Shown piece after piece: positions 1 through 7,000 of a stretch of 9,656 nucleotides of DNA (position 1 is its first letter; every line of letters starts with the position of its first letter). A model generated the notes under the pieces. That model did no database searches and was not told the DNA's origin. It saw nothing but the letters and a program-made list of their open reading frames with translations. The stretch covers positions 1 through 9,656 of the forward strand of contig SLQC01000147.1 of assembly GCA_007131625.1 (NCBI GenBank), written 5' to 3'. A program made the translations under genes and the position numbers. Source of the DNA: Balneolales bacterium (GTDB lineage: Bacteria > Bacteroidota > Rhodothermia > Balneolales > Natronogracilivirgulaceae).

Positions 1-267
1 AGATTTTATGACTCCCAGAATTGGATGTCCGGCTGTGCCGGCCGGCTCCCCGTCATCCTGAAAAAATTCCTGCGGTAGAAACGGATCATATCGCCATGCA
101 TAACAATGATGCGTCGCATCCGGATATTCTCGGGCAAGTTCAGACAGGCGGTTATTGATTGCACCGGGATCCATAACCGGATATGCAAAAGCGTAAAAAC
201 GGGATCCGCGATCGGTGTAGCGGGCCGATGCTGTACTGGTTAGAGTTTTTAATGATTCAACTGACAT
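1..267 (-). CDS. YigZ/IMPACT family protein, N-terminal part (cut by left window edge)
   Basis: The minus strand is open from an ATG at 267 down to base 1 with no stop, giving the first 89 residues. Family members are about 200 residues, so less than half is present. The reading contains the hallmark block of the YigZ/IMPACT N-terminal (UPF0029) domain: RFYAFAYPV near residues 23-31, DATHHCYAWRY at 50-60, then a DDGEPAGTAG segment at 71-80 followed by HPIL. The family adopts a ribosomal protein S5 domain 2-like fold. The eukaryotic member IMPACT acts in translation control through GCN1/GCN2, while the bacterial role is poorly defined. There is no strong Shine-Dalgarno sequence before the start. 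The ATG was chosen because the family domain begins about 20 residues later and it is the only start that fits. The gene is divergent from the DUF971 gene. The family call is firm; the cellular role is not known. Confidence 0.9.
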   Translation of the reverse strand, partial: MSVESLKTLTSTASARYTDRGSRFYAFAYPVMDPGAINNRLSELAREYPDATHHCYAWRYDPFLPQEFFQDDGEPAGTAGHPILGVIKS

Positions 268-333
268 TATTAGTTTTTGATCGTAACTTTATCCAAATTG
301 CACTTGATCATTGAATGGATCTATCAGGAATCT

Positions 334-669
334 ATGCAAACCAGATATCAGTTACGAAAAATAACAGTTAATTCCAAACTTCAGGAGCTCCAGATTACCT
401 GGGCAGACGGACACCATAGCCGGTATCCCATGGAGGGATTACGAAATGCGTGTCCGTGTGTATTATGCCAGGGTGGTCATGATCAGATGGGTAAAGCAGT
501 TGATCCGAAGATATTTTTACAGTCATCGGGCCGTAAAAGGGCGATCACTGATATTGTACAAATAGGTCACTATGCTATCCAGATTACCTGGGACGACGGA
601 CATCAAAACGGGATTTATCGTTTTGAACGTCTGAGAGATATGTGTCCGGTGGAACATGGTCTCATTTAA
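334..669 (+). CDS. DUF971 / gamma-butyrobetaine hydroxylase N-terminal-like protein
   Basis: This is a 111-residue protein made almost entirely of one DUF971 (GBBH-like N-terminal) domain. It shows the two typical repeats of the fold: ITWADGH...YPMEGLRNACPC and, near the end, ITWDDGHQNGIYRFERLR. A Cys-x-Cys-x2-Cys cluster (C40, C42, C45) and a later His in the DGH motif (H90) match the zinc ligands known from human gamma-butyrobetaine hydroxylase. Zinc binding is therefore likely, but no catalytic oxygenase domain follows. Stand-alone proteins of this type are common in bacteria and have no agreed function; some are fused or adjacent to Mrp/ApbC iron-sulphur carriers, but no such neighbour is seen here. 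The frame is open back to an ATG at 277. I prefer the ATG at 334 because AGGAA lies just upstream (326-330), conservation starts soon after it, and it leaves 66 bases for divergent promoters instead of 9. Confidence 0.85.
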   Translation: MQTRYQLRKITVNSKLQELQITWADGHHSRYPMEGLRNACPCVLCQGGHDQMGKAVDPKIFLQSSGRKRAITDIVQIGHYAIQITWDDGHQNGIYRFERLRDMCPVEHGLI

Positions 670-751
670 AGGCAGTTCATCCCTGAAAGACGGCCGGCTC
701 GACTGGAGCGAGGAGTGGTTCCGCGATGCACAGGCCAATACTGGAACGTAG
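656..751 (+). CDS. possible small ORF, 31 codons, overlapping the end of the DUF971 gene
   Basis: An ATG at 656 opens a 31-codon frame ending in TAG at 749-751, in a different frame from the DUF971 gene and overlapping its last 14 bases. The product is hydrophilic and has a plausible protein-like middle (LDWSEEWFRDAQ), richer in GC than the AT-rich DNA that follows it. A GGTGGA sequence lies only 2 bases before the ATG, too close for a good ribosome binding site. An in-frame stop at 632-634 rules out a much longer version. I do not recognise it. It could be a real translationally coupled small protein, the worn tail of a lost gene, or chance. Confidence 0.2.
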   Translation: MVSFKGSSSLKDGRLDWSEEWFRDAQANTGT

Positions 752-1136
752 TTTCGTAATAAGAGCTGATCAAGTGCCGGAATTTACTTAAATAAGCTGT
801 GTTTTGTGAGCTGCCAGGAGCACATTTGAACTTGTACATACATAGTAAAAAAAAATTTAAAAATCAGGGTCTTCACGAAACATTTCAATCTGTAAATCCG
901 TACTAACGTGAAGTTACAAAGGTATCAGCTCCATTATTCTGCAACTCTCGGTCCAGACAAGTTGTTATCAAAGTATTTATTAATGTTTGAAAATTTCTTT
1001 TACGCTGTTTTTTGCACAATCATTATTCCACAATTTTTTTGTTTTAATCAGTTTACTCATGATATCAAATGGCAATGTCATGTCAGTGTCGCATAATCGG
1101 AGTGTTATCAGGTACTTCACAATCAGTAGCGCTGCG
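670..1136. other. AT-rich stretch upstream of the pump operon, no confident gene
   Basis: Apart from the weak 31-codon frame at its left end, no convincing gene is seen here on either strand. From about 780 onward it is clearly AT-rich, with a run of nine A at 847-855 followed by TTT and AAAAA, typical of a bent promoter-upstream region. Sigma70-like half-sites such as TTGAAC (826-831) and TTGTAC (832-837) occur, but none has a well-spaced good -10 partner. I could not identify a Bacteroidota-type TAnnTTTG element either. The plus frame of the TolC gene stays open back to 987, but the extra 50 residues look like translated AT-rich leader. It most likely holds the pump operon's promoter and any regulator site. 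No tRNA, riboswitch or clear terminator hairpin was recognised. Confidence 0.5.
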
Positions 1137-2720
1137 ATGAAAGTTCGAACACTCTTATGCCTGGCACTTTTTTTGCTAATTCCGGGAACTTTTCAAATCG
1201 TATCTTCCCGTGCCTTATCGGGTGAAATCAGTGATACTTTAACTTTATCGCTGGATGAAGCGGTTCGAATGGCACTGGAGGACAATTTCGGACTGCGTAA
1301 TGTAAGACTGGATCAGGAGACATCCGACGAGCAGGTTCGCGAAGCTTGGAGCAGTGTCTATCCCCAGGTGAATGCCAGTGGAAACTATACTCGTAATGTC
1401 GTGACGGCAAATCCTTTTGCCGGAAGTGCTGCAGAGGATCTGTTTGCCAGCTTTGGCGCGATCGGTTGGCTGAATTACAACGAACAGGCGCGAACCGACG
1501 GAGATGAAGCTACCCAGCCGATCACATATGAAGAGTATCTCGATCGTCAAATGCAAGGATATGAGGATGCAGGGATTACACCGCCGTCGTTTGATGATGA
1601 CCCCTTCAGTATTGACAATCAGTTTGTTGCGTCACTGAGCATAACCCAGACACTGTTCAACGGTGCCGCATTTGCAGCTATTCGAGGAGTGGAGCAGTTT
1701 CAAAAATTGAGTGAAGAAGCTGTTCACAGAGAACGTCAGGTAGTTATTGATGAAGTCCGGAAGGCCTATTTTTCTGCTTTGCTCGCCAAACAGCAGGTGG
1801 ATGTCCTGAAAAAAAGTGTCGATCGTTTGAGCAGGACTGTGGAGGACGCCCGGCGTACAGCTGAGCAGGGACTCAGTTCCAGGTATGAAAAACTCAGCGC
1901 GGAGGTAGAGCTTGTCAACCTGGAAACGGATCTGATTGACGCGGAAAATCAGGCGGAACTGGCGGTGAAACAAATCAATCTTCTGCTGAACCTGGATGTA
2001 AGCCGCCCGGTCCGGCTTTCCGGTGACCTTACCATGGCGGCAATGCAGCCCGTCGGTGATGTATCACTTGAAGAGGCTGTTGATATTGCTCTTGAACACC
2101 GGCGTGATCTTCAACAGGCCGAAGGTTTTATCGAGATAAACCGTATCAACGAAAGCATAAGCAGGTCGGCATACCGGCCAGTTGTCAGTGCTTTTGCAAA
2201 TCTGGATTATATCGGAAGGGTACCAGATGACCGGCAGGTGGTGATCAGTAACTTTGACGATCCTTTTCGATTCGATAGTCAATCGCGCAGCTTCTTTCAT
2301 GACTCCTACTGGAATCCCAATTTAGCTGTAGGGGTCAATGTCAGCTGGAGTATTTTTACTGGATTTCAAAATCAGTCCAGAGTGCAACAAAGCCGCATCG
2401 AGTACCGAAAAAGTGAACTGCATTACGAGTATTTGAGTAATGTCATTCGGCTTGAAGTCGACCATGCGCTTCGAAATCTAAAAACCGCCGAGCGTCGCAT
2501 CGAAAGTCAGAAGCGCAACATCGAACAGGCACAGGTGAATTATAATTTCGCACGAACACGACTGCAGGAAGGAGTCGGCAACAGCCTCGAAGAGCGTCAG
2601 GCATCCATGCTGCTTGATCAGAGCCGGCTTTCCTTTCTGGCTGCCGTTCACGATTATCTGGCTGCCGTCAGCAATTTCGAACTGGTTATCGGCATATCGA
2701 TCGACCATGTGCAACCATAA
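1137..2720 (+). CDS. TolC-family outer-membrane efflux channel
   Basis: Outer-membrane channel component of the pump, expected to form a trimeric beta-barrel with a periplasmic alpha-helical tunnel. From the ATG at 1137 it is 527 residues. It begins with a signal peptide (basic MKVR, then LLCLALFLLIPG, likely cleaved after SRA near residue 26). Two family repeats are visible: LSLDEAVRMALEDN...PQVNASGNYTRN at about 37-86, and VSLEEAVDIALEHRRDL...YRPVVSAFANLDY at about 309-358. Each is followed by strand and long helical coiled regions (about 190-285 and 415-515). FVASLSITQTLFNG and VNVSWSIFTGF are the barrel-strand segments. About 70 acidic residues (92-162) sit between the first pair of strands, which makes it longer than typical members of 430-500. 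The frame opens at 987, but 1137 is chosen because it starts exactly at the signal peptide. No strong ribosome binding site is seen. First gene of the operon, 31 bases before the adaptor gene. Confidence 0.9.
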   Translation: MKVRTLLCLALFLLIPGTFQIVSSRALSGEISDTLTLSLDEAVRMALEDNFGLRNVRLDQETSDEQVREAWSSVYPQVNASGNYTRNVVTANPFAGSAAEDLFASFGAIGWLNYNEQARTDGDEATQPITYEEYLDRQMQGYEDAGITPPSFDDDPFSIDNQFVASLSITQTLFNGAAFAAIRGVEQFQKLSEEAVHRERQVVIDEVRKAYFSALLAKQQVDVLKKSVDRLSRTVEDARRTAEQGLSSRYEKLSAEVELVNLETDLIDAENQAELAVKQINLLLNLDVSRPVRLSGDLTMAAMQPVGDVSLEEAVDIALEHRRDLQQAEGFIEINRINESISRSAYRPVVSAFANLDYIGRVPDDRQVVISNFDDPFRFDSQSRSFFHDSYWNPNLAVGVNVSWSIFTGFQNQSRVQQSRIEYRKSELHYEYLSNVIRLEVDHALRNLKTAERRIESQKRNIEQAQVNYNFARTRLQEGVGNSLEERQASMLLDQSRLSFLAAVHDYLAAVSNFELVIGISIDHVQP

Positions 2721-2751
2721 TTACTCTAATTTTATTTGATCAAAATGGGCA

Positions 2752-3843
2752 ATGAACCCTCTTACTATGAATGCATATTACAGAATTGTTACCGTACTAC
2801 TGATGATCACCGTTTGGACGGCATGTGATGATTTCACTAACAATGGCAGTAATGACAGTGATCCACAAACCCGGGTGGTCGTGGTTGAGACCATAAAGGT
2901 GGAACCGTATGAATTTGAAGAAATGATTCGTGTTACCGGTACTGTGGAGGCGATGGAGGATGCCACTATTTCTGCTGAAACTGCCGGTAGAATTCGCTCA
3001 ATTGTGGATCGGGGAGCCACTGTTAATGTAGGAGATGCTTTGGTGGAACTTGACGATCGCATAGTCCGGTCATCGCTTGAGATGGCTCGAACCAATTATG
3101 AGTTGGCTGAAGATGCCTTCCAACGACAGGAACCACTGCTTCGGGACTCCATTATCAGCACGATGCAGTACAATCAGGCCAGAGCGCAGCGCGATCAGGC
3201 AAAATCACAGCTTGAACAGGCTGAAAAGCAGATGAGCGATTCTCGTTTGGAAGCTCCGTTCCGCGGAACCATTGAGGAACGGATGGTCAGCGTCGGAGAG
3301 CTGGTGAATCCGGGTGTGCCTGTATTGCGGCTGGTGAATATCGATCGGGTTCGCATCAATGCTGGGGTGCCGGAGCGCTATATCAATGATATTCAAAGGG
3401 GTACCGAGGTTAATGTGATTTTGAAGTCTTACAGCGGTGAGAAGTTTGAAAGTGAAATCCGGTATTCCGGAAGCATGATCGTTCCGGAAACACGTACGTT
3501 TCCAATTGAAGTCGTAATGTCGAATGGGGAGAGACTCCTGAAACCGGAAATGGTTGTTAATCTTGAAATCATCCGAAAAGTGTGGGATCAGGCGTTGGTC
3601 GTCCCCAGAACAGCACTGGTGCGTGATGAAGACGGTTTGTTGCTATATGTCGTTCGCAAAAGCAACGATCAAATGATAGCCGAAACAAGAAGGGTTCGTA
3701 CCGGACCTGCATCCGGGTCTCTTATTATTATTGAAGAGGGAATTGAACCCGGAAACGAAGTGGTGGTAACCGGACAAACCAATGTTAGTGACGGAGATAT
3801 ATTGCGTGTCCAGAATCAACGCAGTTATGACCGCTACAGGTAA
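2752..3843 (+). CDS. RND efflux periplasmic adaptor (membrane fusion protein), probable lipoprotein
   Basis: This 363-residue adaptor links the inner-membrane permease to the outer-membrane channel. A hydrophobic N-terminus (about 11-22) ends in VWTAC, giving a lipobox-like site with Cys25, although Trp at -3 is not ideal. Asp follows the Cys, which in E. coli keeps lipoproteins in the inner membrane and fits this role. Domains in order are: first half of the lipoyl domain (about 60-101, with TISAETAGRI and GDALVELDD), a coiled-coil hairpin (about 104-164), second lipoyl half (RLEAPFRGTIEERMVSVGELV, 165-185), a beta-barrel (about 195-272), and a membrane-proximal domain with VVPRTALV at 283-290 and a GNEVVVTG turn near 334-341. 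The order is typical of AcrA/MexA/HlyD-like RND adaptors and the length is normal. An ATG at 2767 would also leave a usable signal (Cys20). It lies 31 bases after the TolC gene and is probably co-transcribed with it. Confidence 0.92.
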   Translation: MNPLTMNAYYRIVTVLLMITVWTACDDFTNNGSNDSDPQTRVVVVETIKVEPYEFEEMIRVTGTVEAMEDATISAETAGRIRSIVDRGATVNVGDALVELDDRIVRSSLEMARTNYELAEDAFQRQEPLLRDSIISTMQYNQARAQRDQAKSQLEQAEKQMSDSRLEAPFRGTIEERMVSVGELVNPGVPVLRLVNIDRVRINAGVPERYINDIQRGTEVNVILKSYSGEKFESEIRYSGSMIVPETRTFPIEVVMSNGERLLKPEMVVNLEIIRKVWDQALVVPRTALVRDEDGLLLYVVRKSNDQMIAETRRVRTGPASGSLIIIEEGIEPGNEVVVTGQTNVSDGDILRVQNQRSYDRYR

Positions 3844-4022
3844 TTAGTAAATAAAACAGGTTATATCCCCTTGAAACAACTCGGTCCGGCATACTCATTT
3901 ATTTTGTGCACATATTTTATTCCTGAAACATGTAATAACCATGGTGAACGCTCTCGACATACAGACGGATAAATAAACCATGGGTGCTCCATCTTTCGAT
4001 AGACATTGGAAAAAATAAATAG
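3844..4022. other. 179-base gap between adaptor and permease genes, with short imperfect direct repeat
   Basis: This is a long spacer for genes that should make one complex. It has an imperfect direct repeat, AATAACCATGGTG at 3934-3946 and AATAAACCATGGGTG at 3972-3986. Each copy contains an ATG that opens a tiny frame (11 codons, 3941-3976; 12 codons, 3980-4018) ending just before the permease start. Nothing resembles a strong terminator. It could contain a second promoter or leader for the permease gene, but no promoter could be assigned with confidence. Confidence 0.4.
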
Positions 4023-7000
4023 ATGAAAGTAATTGAACAAGCTATACATAACAAAACACTGATTGTGGTATTGGCCGGAATTCTTGTGGTAGCCGGACTC
4101 TATTCCTATATCTCAATACCCAAAGAATCGGCACCATCAATTGATATACCGTTGTTTATCATATCAACAATCTACCCGGGTATTGGACCGGCCGATATGG
4201 AGTCGCTTGTCACTCAGCCGCTGGAACGGGAATTGCAGGGAATTGAAGGTGTCAGTGAGATCCGGTCGACAACATTCGAAGGATTCAGCAGTATCATCGT
4301 GGAGTTTGACCTGATTGTGGAAAATATGGAAGCCAGCCAGCGTGTGCGTGAACAGGTGGATTTGGCCCGGTCGGAGTTGCCATCGGATGCTGAGGATCCG
4401 ATAATAACGGAGTTCAGCATTGACGATTTTCCCATTATGACGGTGAACCTGGCAGCGGATTATTCCCTGGCGCAGCTAACTCTGATCGCCGAACGACTTG
4501 AAGACGAGTTAGAGTCCATTGCAGGTATCCGGGAGGTCGATGTCATTGGAGGGATTGAGCGTGAGGTGCAGGTGAACGTGGACTTGTCTGCAATGAAGGG
4601 TTATAACATTTCGTTTCAGCAGATTATCGGTGCCATCCAGGGCCAGAACCTTACGATTCCGGGGGGTAATGTGGATGTCGATCGTCTGTCGTATCTACTG
4701 CGAATCACCGGCGAATTTCAACATCCCAACGAAATCGAGGACCTGGTGGTTTTTGCTCCGGCTTCCGGAGGCGGAGGTGGTAACGATCAGCAACCCAAAC
4801 CGCTTGGAATGGTTTATATGCGTGATCTTGCCGAGGTGTTATACGGCTTCAAGGATCGTGAAAGTTATGCCAGACTGACCGCCTACAAAGTTGAAAGCGA
4901 CGGCGGGCCGCTTATCCCTGTTCAGGATGATGAAATACTGGAAAAACGGGTGGTCAGCCTTGATATCAAACAGCGATCAGGATCAAATATTTTGGAAATT
5001 GGCGAAGAAGTGCAACATGTCCTGTCAACATTCAATTTCCCAGCCGGAACCCAGATTGTGGTGACAAACGATGCAAGTGACGATATCAAAAGCCTGATCA
5101 GCGACCTGGAGAATAGTATCATGAGTGGGATGCTTTTTGTCGTGCTGGTGCTGGTTTTCTTTTTGGGTATTCGGAATGCATTGCTGGTTGGTACCGCTGT
5201 TCCGCTCGCCATATTTGTCGGGTTTCTTGTGATGAGCCTGATGGGCATTACGCTCAATTTTGTAATTCTGTTCAGCTTGATCATCGCACTGGGACTTCTG
5301 GTAGACAATTCGGTGGTAATCGTTGAGAATATCTACAGGTTCCGGGAACTGGGGCACGAACGGTTTGAAGCCGCTCGGATGGGTGCGAATGAAGTTGGAT
5401 ATGCCCTGCTGGCTTCGACAGCGACCCTCGTCGCAGCTTTTCTGCCGCTGGTATTCTGGCCGGGCATTATCGGCAAATTTATGAGTTACCTGCCGATAAC
5501 ATTGATCATAGTGATGTTAAGTTCACTCTTTATTGCGTTGGTTATCTATCCTGTATTGACTGGATATTTCGTAAGGCTCGATCATGAAAAGAAAAAAGAG
5601 AAAAGCCGGCTGGCTCGCCTAACTATCTGGATTCTCATAGCTTTTTTGGCAGCAGTGATAGGATTCAGCAATTATATCACACTTATCGTATTGCTGCTGG
5701 TTGTGCTCTTTTTTGTGGTATCATACCGGCTTGCTGTGAAACCAATGAGCATCTATTTTACGCAGTCCTTTCTACCGATATTCATAGAAAAATATAAAAA
5801 TTTTCTCGGCTGGTTGCTCCAGCGAAACTATAAGGTAAAGGCGGCTCACTGGCGCAATATGTTCAGTCTGTCCGCCCTGACTATCGGATTCCTGCTGCTT
5901 GTTGTAGGTGGAGTACTGGCAGCTTTTCTCGGAGAAGCGGCTCTGGTCGTCGTTATTCCGGGCGGCATTGTGCTTGCCATAGGAGCTGTCGGAGTGATTG
6001 TCCATACCCTGGAATCGGTAATCCTTGGCGGCAAGCGAAGCGTTTTCGCCGGTGCGGTCATCGCTGTAATTTTTACAATCATTATACTCAGTTTTCGGAT
6101 GATGGGAGCTGAGGTGACTATCCCTGTTTTCATGACGCTTATGGGGATTCCGTTCTTTGTCATAGTTATCGGCTTACTCGGGATGTTTCGTACACGTAAA
6201 TCCCCGATTATTCTGACTGATAACCGGGCGCGGCTGCTGAATACGGCATTTGGTGCCATGTTCGGAATTCTGCTGGTATTTTATCTGGCTCCAACGGGTG
6301 TTTCCTTTTTTCCCAATACCGATCCCAACCGTATTGATATCAGTATTGAAGGTCCGCTCGGTATGAATATCGACACAAGCGATGATATGGTTCGAGAGAT
6401 TCAGCAGAGACTGAACCGGATGATAGATGCAAATCCGGAAACCAAGGCAGGCATCGAAAATGTCCAGGTCAATGTCGGTATTGCCGCCACAGGTGGCTTC
6501 GGGGCAGGCATGCCGAGTCCTGAACGTTCACGAATATCACTGAATCTCGTTGACTTTGCCGATCGAGAAGAATCAAGCACCACCACTATGGCAAAAATAC
6601 GGGAGGCTGTCAGCGGGATTCCTGACGCTTGGATCCAGGTGGAAGGTCAGGAAATTGGGCCGCCTACCGGTCCGCCGGTTAACATTGAAATTTCGGGTGA
6701 TGATTTCGCCCAGGTGGAACGCATTACCCGGGAAATTCGTCAGAAACTGCAGGTTGCCGAAGTAACTGGTTCCATTCCAGGACTTGTGGATGTCCGCGAC
6801 AACATAAGTGGCGGTCTTCCCGAGTATAATATCCGGATCGATCATGAAAAAGCACGGCAATTCGGCCTCAGTCTGTCGGATATTGCCCAGACGGTCCGCA
6901 TTGCCATTAACGGACTGGTGGCCAGTACGTTTCGTGACGGCGAAGATGAATATGATATTGTTGTTCGGCTAAAAGAAGAGGATAGGCGTGATCTTGACAA

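Noticed and set aside
6..188. 60-residue open frame on the minus strand near the left edge
   Set aside because: It is a shadow in another frame of the YigZ-type gene, whose family motifs are clear in the frame starting at 267.
987..1136. 50 extra N-terminal residues of the TolC-like gene from an upstream in-frame ATG
   Set aside because: The added residues look like translated AT-rich leader, and a clean signal peptide begins at the ATG at 1137. A second in-frame ATG at 1080 also precedes the signal without adding a recognisable feature.
4922..6259. Several minus-strand open frames of 77-137 codons inside the permease gene
   Set aside because: They have low-complexity Ser/Thr/Ile/Lys or Gln/His compositions expected from the antisense of a membrane protein gene and no recognisable motif.
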